This document shows positions 8,727 to 16,046 of a stretch of 64,000 nucleotides of DNA, piece by piece; the stretch's first letter is position 1; each line of letters opens with the position of its first letter. Source of the stretch: Niastella populi (GTDB lineage: Bacteria > Bacteroidota > Bacteroidia > Chitinophagales > Chitinophagaceae); assembly GCF_002078015.1 (NCBI RefSeq), contig NZ_LWBP01000001.1, positions 434,001-498,000 of the forward strand, given 5' to 3'. The translations under genes and the position numbers were made by a program. The notes beneath the pieces are model-generated. The model was not told the DNA's origin, ran no database searches, and saw nothing but the letters and a program-made list of their open reading frames with translations.

Positions 8727-9446
8727 GTGACCGACCAGTATAAAATATTTCCGCTAGGGGATGCTGCCATTACCCTCGAGCTCGGCAATTCCATCAATGA
8801 GGTGTTGAATCAAAAAGCATTGGCTATGCAACAATGGTTGCTGGCTTATCCTTTTGAGGGGCTGAAAGATTGCCTGGTGGCCTACAGTTCTCTCACTGTG
8901 CAGTATAATGCCGCTACCGTAAAGAAATATTACAATCTTCAAACAACTGTATTCGCCTGGGTTGCCGACCGGTTAAAGGAGGCATTTGAAAGATCGGTTC
9001 AGGAAGAAAAAGAAGCGAAGGAGCTCATACGCATCCCGGTTTGTTATGAAGGGCCCGACCTTGGGTCACTGGCGCAGCAAAGACAACTGACCGAACAGGA
9101 GATTGTGAACATTCACACCGCCACTATTTATAATGTGTACATGATCGGGTTCCTGCCTGGATTTTCTTACATGGGTGAAGTAAATGAAAGAATTGCCGTT
9201 CCGCGAAAACAACATCCCACACAGGTATTGGCCGGTAGCGTTGGAATAGCCGGTTCCCAAACGGGTATCTATCCTTTAAATAGTCCGGGTGGCTGGCAGA
9301 TCATTGGCCGCACGCCGCTCAGGCTATTCGATCCTTTTGTTCCCGAGCCGGTAAAACTACAGGCGGGGGACAGGGTTCAGTTTTATTCGATTACAAAAGA
9401 GGAATTTGTGGAGTATGATTGTGTAAATGATATGCTTACAAAATAA
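8727..9446 (+). CDS. pxpB: 5-oxoprolinase subunit PxpB (KipI family)
   Basis: This 239-aa protein starts with GTG (MTDQYKIFPLGDAAITLELG); no in-frame ATG precedes the conserved start, so GTG is preferred. The KipI/CT_C signature includes YNVYMIGFLPGFSYMGEV and LNSPGGWQIIGRTPLRLFDP. PxpB and PxpC form the ATP-dependent ring-opening part of the PxpABC 5-oxoprolinase, converting 5-oxoproline plus ATP and water to glutamate. The gene leads a cluster with pxpC, pxpA and an NRAMP-like transporter, which makes the assignment firm. Confidence 0.92.
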   Translation: MTDQYKIFPLGDAAITLELGNSINEVLNQKALAMQQWLLAYPFEGLKDCLVAYSSLTVQYNAATVKKYYNLQTTVFAWVADRLKEAFERSVQEEKEAKELIRIPVCYEGPDLGSLAQQRQLTEQEIVNIHTATIYNVYMIGFLPGFSYMGEVNERIAVPRKQHPTQVLAGSVGIAGSQTGIYPLNSPGGWQIIGRTPLRLFDPFVPEPVKLQAGDRVQFYSITKEEFVEYDCVNDMLTK

Positions 9447-9449
9447 GAA

Positions 9450-9540
9450 ACAGTTACCGGTTACCCGGCCTTTAGTGCAGATGGCTGATAGCGGTTTGTC
9501 TTTCCCGGAAACCGGTACCCGGCAATTCAAATTTTTTACC
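9450..9540. repeat. Intergenic inverted words (ACCGGTTACCCGG type)
   Basis: The pxpB-pxpC gap contains AGTTACCGGTTACCCGG and, inverted, CCCGGAAACCGGTACCCGG about 60 bp later. Similar words occur at 15050-15152. The array interrupts an otherwise compact operon. Confidence 0.6.
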
Positions 9541-9587
9541 GAAAGATGAAAACTTCGAACAATGAAATTAGAAGGGAGATCTAGCCC

Positions 9588-10580
9588 ATGTCATTAACTG
9601 TCATCAGACCCGGAATTTTAGATACACTGCAGGATCTTGGCCGCACAGGTTATAGCCGGCTGGGCATAAATCCCGGTGGCGTAATGGATCGTTATGCCGC
9701 GCAGGTGGCCAATATGCTGGTAGGTAATGATACCCGCGAAGCCGTTATTGAAGTTCATTTCCCCGCCGCTCAGTTCCTGTTCGATCAGAACACCCTCATT
9801 AGTATTACCGGCGGTGATTTCAATGCCATGGTGAACGATGAAACGGTACCGTTATGGCATCCCATGGTGGTGCGAAAAAATGCGGTACTGCATTTTCCCA
9901 AACTGCAATATGGCGGCCGCTGTTACCTCGCCGTTCATGGCGGTTTTTGCGTAAACAAATGGCTCAACAGTTACAGCACCCACCTGAAAGCAGGCGCCGG
10001 CGGTTTTCATGGCCGTAAACTGGAGAAAGGCGATGAACTGCCGTTCAGGGAAAGCAATATCTACTTTGCCGGTTTGCTTAAACCGGGAAAAGAACTGGAA
10101 GTATTGAAATGGAAGGTTGATACCGGCAGCACTTATAAACATCCGAACGAGATCTGCTTTATAAAAGGCAACGAATGGGATGAACTCACCGGGCAATCGC
10201 AACAACATATGCTGGAAGACAATTTCATCATTCACCCGTTCTCTGACCGGATGGGCTACCAGCTAAAAGGCGCAGACCTCAACCGCAACAACAATACAGA
10301 GCTTGTTTCTTCGGGCGTAAGCTTTGGCACCATACAATTATTGCCCAATGGCCAGTTGATCGTGCTGATGGCCGACCACCAGACAACCGGCGGGTATCCT
10401 CGGTTAGGCCATGTTATTTCGGCCCACCTGCCCAAACTGGCGCAATTGCGTCCCAGCGATTGTATTCATTTTAAAATGACGGATATTGCTACTGCGGAAA
10501 ACCTGCTGATTGCCCAACAGCAGGAATTGAATATATTACAACGCGCCTGTACAGAGCGCCTGAACAATACGGTATGCTAA
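9588..10580 (+). CDS. pxpC: 5-oxoprolinase subunit PxpC (KipA/AHS2 family)
   Basis: This 330-aa protein is of AHS2/KipA type. The start MSLTVIRPGILDTLQDLGRTGYSRLG carries the family signature, followed by GVMDRYAAQVANMLVGND and, near the end, LMADHQTTGGYPRLGHVISA. With PxpB it is expected to phosphorylate or activate 5-oxoproline before ring opening by PxpA. The gene end overlaps the pxpA start by 7 bp, indicating translational coupling. Length fits the family. Confidence 0.93.
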   Translation: MSLTVIRPGILDTLQDLGRTGYSRLGINPGGVMDRYAAQVANMLVGNDTREAVIEVHFPAAQFLFDQNTLISITGGDFNAMVNDETVPLWHPMVVRKNAVLHFPKLQYGGRCYLAVHGGFCVNKWLNSYSTHLKAGAGGFHGRKLEKGDELPFRESNIYFAGLLKPGKELEVLKWKVDTGSTYKHPNEICFIKGNEWDELTGQSQQHMLEDNFIIHPFSDRMGYQLKGADLNRNNNTELVSSGVSFGTIQLLPNGQLIVLMADHQTTGGYPRLGHVISAHLPKLAQLRPSDCIHFKMTDIATAENLLIAQQQELNILQRACTERLNNTVC

Positions 10581-11341
10581 GTATAGATATTAATTGCGAC
10601 ATGGGGGAGAGCACCCTTTTATGGCCATACGATATTGACAAAGACCTGCGGCTGATGCGGTATGTAAGCAGCATCAACCTGGCTTGCGGTTATCATGCCG
10701 GTGATGCCGAAACCATGCATATACTGGCAGGAGCTGCCATTGCGGAAGGTATAGCCGTTGGCGCACATCCCGGTTTTGCCGACCGCGATAATTTTGGCAG
10801 ATCCAACCTGAGCCTGCCACCAGAACAGATCTATGACCAGGTGATATACCAGATAGGCGCCCTCGATGCTTTTATGCGTATCATGAATGACCGTTTGCAT
10901 CATGTAAAACCACATGGCGCTTTATATAATATGGCCGCAAAAGACGAAGCCATGGCCGAGGCCATTTGCAAAGCGGTATATGATTACGATCCCGGGCTGA
11001 TCATATATGGTTTGAGCGGCAGCAAACTCATAGAGGCGGCGACCGCCACCGGGCTCAAAACCTACAGTGAAGTATTTGCCGACCGTACTTACCAGGACGA
11101 TGGTCATTTAACGCCGCGCAGCGCAACCAATGCGCTGATAGAAGATCAGCAGCAATCTGTAGAGCAGGTATTGCAAATGGTAATGCAGCGAACCGTTACC
11201 AGTGTAAATGATAAAGAAGTGCCTATTGTGGCCGATACGGTTTGTGTGCATGGTGACGGAGCCCATGCGCTTGAATTTGCCCGGGAAATAAAGGCGGTTT
11301 TGATGATACATGGAGTGGAGATTGGGAATACAAAATATTGA
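10574..11341 (+). CDS. pxpA: 5-oxoprolinase subunit PxpA (LamB/YcsF family)
   Basis: This 255-aa LamB/YcsF protein starts SIDINCDMGEST and continues with SSINLACGYHAGDAETM, HPGFADRDNFGRSNLSL, HVKPHGALYNMA and VCVHGD. It is the ring-opening subunit of the PxpABC enzyme and yields glutamate. The start codon lies inside the 3' end of pxpC. The last codons (GNTKY) are encoded by a sequence containing GGAATACA, an 8-mer found repeatedly in the intergenic arrays of this window. Confidence 0.94.
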   Translation: MLSIDINCDMGESTLLWPYDIDKDLRLMRYVSSINLACGYHAGDAETMHILAGAAIAEGIAVGAHPGFADRDNFGRSNLSLPPEQIYDQVIYQIGALDAFMRIMNDRLHHVKPHGALYNMAAKDEAMAEAICKAVYDYDPGLIIYGLSGSKLIEAATATGLKTYSEVFADRTYQDDGHLTPRSATNALIEDQQQSVEQVLQMVMQRTVTSVNDKEVPIVADTVCVHGDGAHALEFAREIKAVLMIHGVEIGNTKY

Positions 11342-11610
11342 ATGTAGAATGTTCAATGTAGCATGTCGAAGTGGAATACAGGGAGAAGTTGAAAAGGTGA
11401 TACAGGTGATAAAGTTGATAAAGGTGATAAAGGTGATACAGGAGAGGACAAGTGGAGTTCAATAGTTGACAAGTTAACAGGTTTACAGGTTAACAAGGGT
11501 TTAATTCATGGCTCGCGAGTAATAGTTATTTGCCTTCTCAGCCTGCTCCTGTATTCGCTTATAGCTTACAGCTTGAAGCTTGCAGCTCGAAGCTTGCAGC
11601 CAGCCAAATA
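11342..11610. repeat. Intergenic word array (AAGGTGATA / GTTAACAGG / AGCTTGCAGC types)
   Basis: The pxpA-transporter gap of 289 bp holds three blocks: AATGTAGAATGTTCAATGTAG (from 11341), AAGGTGATAAAGGTGATACAGG (about 11394-11445), and TTAACAGGTTTACAGGTTAAC (11473-11494). Nearer the next gene lie AGCTTACAGCTTGAAGCTTGC words. GGAATACA occurs at 11373-11380 and also at 11325-11332 in the pxpA end. Confidence 0.7.
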
Positions 11611-11630
11611 ATTTCCAAAAGTGACACTTA

Positions 11631-12818
11631 ATGAAAGGAGATACAAAATCGGCTTTACTGGGCGCCGCTTTCCTGATGGCCACTTCAGCCATTGGTCCGG
11701 GTTTTATTACCCAAACAACGGTATTCACCCAGCAACTACTCACCAGTTTCGGTTTTGTAATATTGGTTTCCATTGTGCTCGATATTGCCGCGCAACTGAA
11801 CGTATGGCGTATAATTGCCGTAACCGAAATGCGCGCACAGGACCTCGCCAATTCATTGTTACCCGGCATGGGTTATTTGCTGGCCGCACTTATTGTATTG
11901 GGCGGACTGGTGTTCAACATTGGCAATGTGGCCGGCGCGGGATTAGGTATGAATGTCGTTTATCCCTTCGATGCAGATATAAAACACCCGGTAATAGGCG
12001 CCGGTATCAGTGCAGCATTAGCGCTGCTCATTTTCTGGATCAGGGAAGCGGGCGTGGCAATGGACTGGTTTGCGAAAATACTGGGTTTTATCATGATCGG
12101 GTTAACGCTGTATGTTGCCATCAGTTCGCATCCCCCGGTAGGGGAGGCTGTTTACCGGTCGTTTGTGCCAGTTACAATAAACACCACTGCCATCGTAACC
12201 CTCGTTGGCGGAACAGTAGGCGGGTATATCAGTTTTGCCGGTGCGCATCGGTTGCTCGATGCAGGTATAAAAGGGCAACAACAATTACCACAGGTAAACC
12301 GCGGTAGTGTAAGCGCCATTTTGTTGGCATCAGTAATGCGCATACTGTTATTCATGGCTGCACTGGGTGTAGTTACGGGTGGCGGCATTTTAAATAAAGA
12401 CAATCCCGCCGCATCTGTTTTTCAGATAGCCGCCGGTGATATCGGTTATAAAATATTCGGCATTGTATTATGGAGCGCAGCCATTACTTCGGTGGTTGGT
12501 TCGGCATACACTTCGGTTTCTTTTTTGCGCACGCTTCACCCGATGATTGAAAAACACCAGCGGCTGATAACTTCTTTATTCATTTTGACCTCGATAAGCA
12601 TTTTTGTTTTTCTACAGCAGGGCGCTGTTCATTTGCTTGTAGTTGCCGGTGCATTGAACGGATTGATCCTGCCCGTATCGATTGCACTGTTGCTCATCGC
12701 CGTTTTGAAAAAACGGTTGACGGGAAATTACAAACACCCGGTATGGCTGTCGGTAGCCGGCTGGATAGTGGTGGTGATCATGGGCATTATGGGGGCCAGA
12801 ACGTTGCTAAACGTTTAA
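11631..12818 (+). CDS. NRAMP family transporter linked to 5-oxoproline genes
   Basis: This 395-aa protein has about eleven membrane segments and belongs to the NRAMP/divalent cation superfamily (SAIGPGFITQTTVFTQQ near the start, in place of the classical DPGN metal motif). The metal-binding DPGN is absent: the equivalent site reads GPGFITQ, so metal transport is unlikely. Family members next to pxpABC genes are thought to import 5-oxoproline or a related organic acid; this is inferred from context. The gene ends 4 bp before a perfect terminator hairpin. Confidence 0.8.
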   Translation: MKGDTKSALLGAAFLMATSAIGPGFITQTTVFTQQLLTSFGFVILVSIVLDIAAQLNVWRIIAVTEMRAQDLANSLLPGMGYLLAALIVLGGLVFNIGNVAGAGLGMNVVYPFDADIKHPVIGAGISAALALLIFWIREAGVAMDWFAKILGFIMIGLTLYVAISSHPPVGEAVYRSFVPVTINTTAIVTLVGGTVGGYISFAGAHRLLDAGIKGQQQLPQVNRGSVSAILLASVMRILLFMAALGVVTGGGILNKDNPAASVFQIAAGDIGYKIFGIVLWSAAITSVVGSAYTSVSFLRTLHPMIEKHQRLITSLFILTSISIFVFLQQGAVHLLVVAGALNGLILPVSIALLLIAVLKKRLTGNYKHPVWLSVAGWIVVVIMGIMGARTLLNV

Positions 12819-12821
12819 TGC

Positions 12822-12860
12822 AAAACGCTGAACCAGCCGGCAGGCAGGTTCAGCGTTCTT
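12822..12860 (+). terminator. Intrinsic terminator-like hairpin after the pxp cluster
   Basis: AACGCTGAACC (12824-12834) pairs perfectly with GGTTCAGCGTT (12847-12857) around a 12-nt loop, followed by CTTCC. The T-run is short, so strength is uncertain. Confidence 0.7.
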
Positions 12861-12921
12861 CCGCTCCGGATCCTGTAAAATAGTACGGTAAGTGCCCTAA
12901 ACTACGTAGGACTTGTACCGG

Positions 12922-12952
12922 AATTGCATAGAAATTGCATAAGAATTGCATA
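12922..12952. promoter_or_regulatory. Three direct repeats AATTGCATA at 11-bp period
   Basis: AATTGCATA occurs exactly at 12922-12930, 12933-12941 and 12944-12952, i.e. with an 11-bp period that puts the copies on one face of the helix. They lie in the 430-bp gap before the DUF4407 gene. They could be a multimeric protein-binding site. The rest of this gap shows no gene. Confidence 0.45.
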
Positions 12953-13249
12953 GAAACGCTACTTTTCAGTGCAACCCTGAAGCGGGGTTGGTGCAGTAAG
13001 TGACCCTGTAATTACTATGAGTGCTACGTAATTCTTCCTGTTTGGTGCGGTATTTACCAATTATATAATGGAATTTGCTTACCTGTATTTCCGGCACCAT
13101 TTTAGCCTTCGTTAAAAGCGTTTCTTTTTACTTTTCATTTACACAGATATCGAAATTTTTTTCGTTATTTGTAATATTCCAACCCACTCAACCCACCTAT
13201 AAGATATTTAAGTCTTAACAATTATTCCATTAATTAAACCGTAACGGTT

Positions 13250-14515
13250 ATGGCTGACAATCAGCAAGGGCCTGATACTGGCTTGTATACCTATGATTCG
13301 TTTACCGGACGAGGCCCCGGAAAAAAGGCCGACACTAATTTTTTATGGTGGTGTTCCGGTGCTCACCAGGAACTACTGAAACAATTTCCATCAGAACACA
13401 GCAAATACTGGGGGTTGGGCGGTGTTATTCTCGCCACCTTTGTGCTTGCTGCACTTTCATCGGGGTACGCTATTTACAGCGTGTTCGGCAACTGGCTATG
13501 GACAATTTGTTTTGCCATCGTATGGGGATTGATCATTTTTAATTTCGACCGCTTCCTGGTTTCCACTATGCGTAAATACGGCGTAAGCCGGCGCAAACAA
13601 TTATCGATGGCATTGCCGCGGATGGCGCTGGCTATTCTTATCGGTTTTACCATTGCGCGCCCCCTCGAACTCAAGATCTTCGAAAAAGAGATCAACACAA
13701 AAGTTATCGAGAATACGCACAAGAAAATTCAGTTGAACGACAGTTTACTGGCGGCGGAAAATACGGCATTGATGCAAACCACCGAAGCCGAACGCAACCG
13801 CCTGTATGAACGCAAAAAAAACATAGAGGACGAACTGGCGCGTTTGCAGCAGTCGTATGTTCAGGAAGCCGATGGCACCGGCGGATCGCAGGTCCGTGGT
13901 GTGCAAAAGATAGCCAAACTGAAACTCGACGCGTACAATTCCTCTACCTTACAGGCTGCGCCTGAATTACTTTCGCTGAACAACAGCATTCATGTACAGG
14001 ACAGCATTCTCGCCAATGCAAAAAGCAATATGGAAGCCAAACGCGCAAAGTATGAACTGAGCGCGCTGGAAAATGTCGGGTTCCTCGAGCGCAACAAAGC
14101 GCTTACCGATCTGGCCTCTGAAGAAAGCAGTGTTTTCTGGACAAGCTTTTTATTATCGCTGCTGATCATACTTATTGAAGTAGGGCCCATCATTTCAAAA
14201 CTGATCATGCCGGTTGGTCCGTACGATATCGCACTGGCAAAAGAAGAGCTTACCAGTATGGCCGCTGCCGAAGAAGAAATGCGCCGCAACAAGGAAATGC
14301 TGGTGAATAAAAAAGACGCCTGGTACAAGAAACAAAAAGAAGTTTCAGACCAGTTGGTAGAAAAAATGACAACATTACAGCAAAAACACATCGACCAGGA
14401 GCTCGACAAATGGGAACGCGGCGACTGGAACCCGCGCGATCATCGCGCAAGCATGGATGAAGTGATGCGTAAGATAAAAGAGCGTTACCAGTTCAATGGG
14501 GAAGACCTATTGTAA
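13250..14515 (+). CDS. DUF4407 domain-containing membrane protein
   Basis: This 421-aa protein carries the DUF4407 pattern: FLWWCSGAHQELLKQFPSE near the start, two membrane segments (about 55-75 and 80-98), and NFDRFLVSTMRK between them and a third. A long Glu/Lys/Gln-rich coiled coil (about 150-290) follows, then a fourth membrane segment (SFLLSLLIILIEVGPIISKLI) and a second coiled coil to the C-terminus. The function of the family is unknown. The gene overlaps the convergent small membrane gene by 9 bp. Confidence 0.88.
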   Translation: MADNQQGPDTGLYTYDSFTGRGPGKKADTNFLWWCSGAHQELLKQFPSEHSKYWGLGGVILATFVLAALSSGYAIYSVFGNWLWTICFAIVWGLIIFNFDRFLVSTMRKYGVSRRKQLSMALPRMALAILIGFTIARPLELKIFEKEINTKVIENTHKKIQLNDSLLAAENTALMQTTEAERNRLYERKKNIEDELARLQQSYVQEADGTGGSQVRGVQKIAKLKLDAYNSSTLQAAPELLSLNNSIHVQDSILANAKSNMEAKRAKYELSALENVGFLERNKALTDLASEESSVFWTSFLLSLLIILIEVGPIISKLIMPVGPYDIALAKEELTSMAAAEEEMRRNKEMLVNKKDAWYKKQKEVSDQLVEKMTTLQQKHIDQELDKWERGDWNPRDHRASMDEVMRKIKERYQFNGEDLL

Positions 14516-14998
14516 GAAAAAATAAGCGCCGCCAAGGCCCGCAAATAACAACAGGGTTAGTAGGAATACCATCTTATTAACCCTGTATTTTTGCCTGGCC
14601 CCCGGCAACAACAGAAACAAGATCGCCAGGAATATCAGGAATATCGCTACACCTAACCCGATCATGGAATTATCGAATTTTTTTGCTTTCATTCCCTGTT
14701 CAGCGGTTGTTAAACCTAAAATTACCATCGTAAATAATAAGATGGGCAGGCCCAGCATAAAGCCTAGGCGTTTACCCTTCAGCAATCCCCAGCCCGCGAT
14801 AATACCCGCGAGTATAAGTGAATACGTTTTAAGATCGGAGAAGAATTCATTTTTATTGATAACAAAAGTTCCGTTCTGAATAGAGTAGGGCCCCGATCTT
14901 TCGCCGAATAAAGAAGCTATCTGCATTAACAGAAAAACGATACTTATAAATAGTACCAGGATACCGGCGTATTTTTCTTTCCAGGATAATTTAACCAT
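14507..14998 (-). CDS. Small four-helix membrane protein, unknown function
   Basis: This 163-aa protein has four predicted membrane segments (YAGILVLFISIVFLLMQ, TYSLILAGIIAGWGLL, LGFMLGLPILLFTMVIL, and a long hydrophobic stretch covering GVAIFLIFLAILFLLLPG), with a fifth hydrophobic tail at the end. I do not recognise the family. Its stop codon region overlaps the 3' end of the DUF4407 gene on the other strand. Confidence 0.6.
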   Translation of the reverse strand: MVKLSWKEKYAGILVLFISIVFLLMQIASLFGERSGPYSIQNGTFVINKNEFFSDLKTYSLILAGIIAGWGLLKGKRLGFMLGLPILLFTMVILGLTTAEQGMKAKKFDNSMIGLGVAIFLIFLAILFLLLPGARQKYRVNKMVFLLTLLLFAGLGGAYFFLQ

Positions 14999-15049
14999 AG
15001 GACTTTAATTAGCTGCTATATAGTTAGAAACGAAATGAACGGATTATAA

Positions 15050-15152
15050 GTATGTGTTGCCGGGTACCGGTTACCCGTTTCCAGGCCTGAATTTCGATCG
15101 GTTCTGCAGGTGGTCAGGCGCGCTACATTTGCGTTACCGGCAACCGGCAAAG
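15050..15152. repeat. Intergenic inverted words (CCGGGTACCGGTTACCCG type)
   Basis: TTGCCGGGTACCGGTTACCCG (15057-15077) and the inverted GTTACCGGCAACCGGCAA (from about 15133) flank a spacer with no gene. The words match those between pxpB and pxpC. Confidence 0.6.
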
Positions 15153-15154
15153 GC

Positions 15155-15766
15155 TTATTTTGATATCAATTGTTGAATAGCTTCGGAGAGTTTTATTGCC
15201 CATCGTGCATGTTCCTTCCCCGAATAATGCAACTGGTCTGTTGCCAGCAATGAAAGATCATGGGCGGCGAGCCGGGTGCCCGGCGTAATATCAATGTAAT
15301 GCACGCCATACTTTTCTGCAAACAGTTTGTTCACGGCATTAAACGAATCAATTTCATGCGCAATGGTAGCGCTGTTCCTGTCTTTGGCAAATGGGGTAAC
15401 GCCCCAGTCGGGTATGCTCAGTACAAAAACATGTTCCTTCTTATTTCCGGCAAAACCAATGGCTTGTTGTAAAAGCGCTTCAAACTGCTGTGTATACTCC
15501 TGAATACTGCGGCCGCGGTACTGGTTGTTAACGCCTATAAGCAACGACACTACATCATACACCGGGAGTAAACGACTGGCGGCAATCGCCGACTGCAGTT
15601 CGTCGGTTGTCCAGCCGGTTTTGGCCATTATTTCAGGTGCATAAAATGCATAGCCGGCCTTGCGAAGTAGTTGTACCGTTTGATAGGGGAAATTATCATA
15701 AACAGGTACCCCTTCACCAATGGTATAGGAGTCGCCCAGCGCCAGGTATGAGTAGGTTGATGCCAT
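15155..15766 (-). CDS. SGNH/GDSL hydrolase family protein
   Basis: This 203-aa protein has the block I nucleophile ALGDSYTIGEG (residues about 8-18), block III GVNNQYRGR (Gly and Asn of the oxyanion hole) and the catalytic TDQLHYSGKEH (Asp/His pair) near the C-terminus. It is an esterase or acyl hydrolase of the SGNH superfamily; the substrate is unknown. There is no signal peptide, so it is probably cytoplasmic. Confidence 0.88.
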   Translation of the reverse strand: MASTYSYLALGDSYTIGEGVPVYDNFPYQTVQLLRKAGYAFYAPEIMAKTGWTTDELQSAIAASRLLPVYDVVSLLIGVNNQYRGRSIQEYTQQFEALLQQAIGFAGNKKEHVFVLSIPDWGVTPFAKDRNSATIAHEIDSFNAVNKLFAEKYGVHYIDITPGTRLAAHDLSLLATDQLHYSGKEHARWAIKLSEAIQQLISK

Positions 15767-15779
15767 AGTTGCTAAATAG

Positions 15780-16045
15780 AATTGAAAAGTACAAAAATGG
15801 GAAATTAAAAATGAGAAATGACAAATGAAAAATTAAAAAGGGAATACAGGGCTTGTGGTTTCGGCTGTATTTCACTTTTCAAATAGAAAAGGGGCTGATC
15901 GTTCAGCCCCTGCAACATAATCATGTAGTTTATTAATGTGATCGATAATTGGATAATGTGATAATTGAATACAACCCCAATGCGCGATTGCCGATAATTC
16001 GCATGAGCCGCGATATGTAGCATTATCAAATTATCACATTAGCTA
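15780..16045. repeat. Intergenic word array (GATAATGTGATAATT type) with terminator inside
   Basis: The gap holds GAAATTAAAAATGAGAAATGAC words at its left end, GGAATACA at 15841-15848, and the terminator at 15890-15911. GTGATCGATAATTGGATAATGTG words (from about 15936) are matched by the inverted arm ATTATCAAATTATCACATTAGC up to the next stop codon at 16047. A further GAATACA occurs at about 15967. Confidence 0.7.
15885..15911 (-). terminator. Intrinsic terminator for the outer membrane barrel gene
   Basis: AGGGGCTGA (15890-15898) and TCAGCCCCT (15903-15911) form a perfect 9-bp stem with a 4-nt loop. Read on the minus strand it is followed by TTTTCTATTTG, so it terminates transcripts arriving from the gene at 16047-18692. 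Confidence 0.8.
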
Positions 16046-16046
16046 A

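Noticed and set aside
11621-12307. 228-aa plus-strand ORF overlapping the NRAMP-like gene
   Set aside because: Alternate frame of a hydrophobic membrane protein gene, with Arg/Cys-rich shadow composition.
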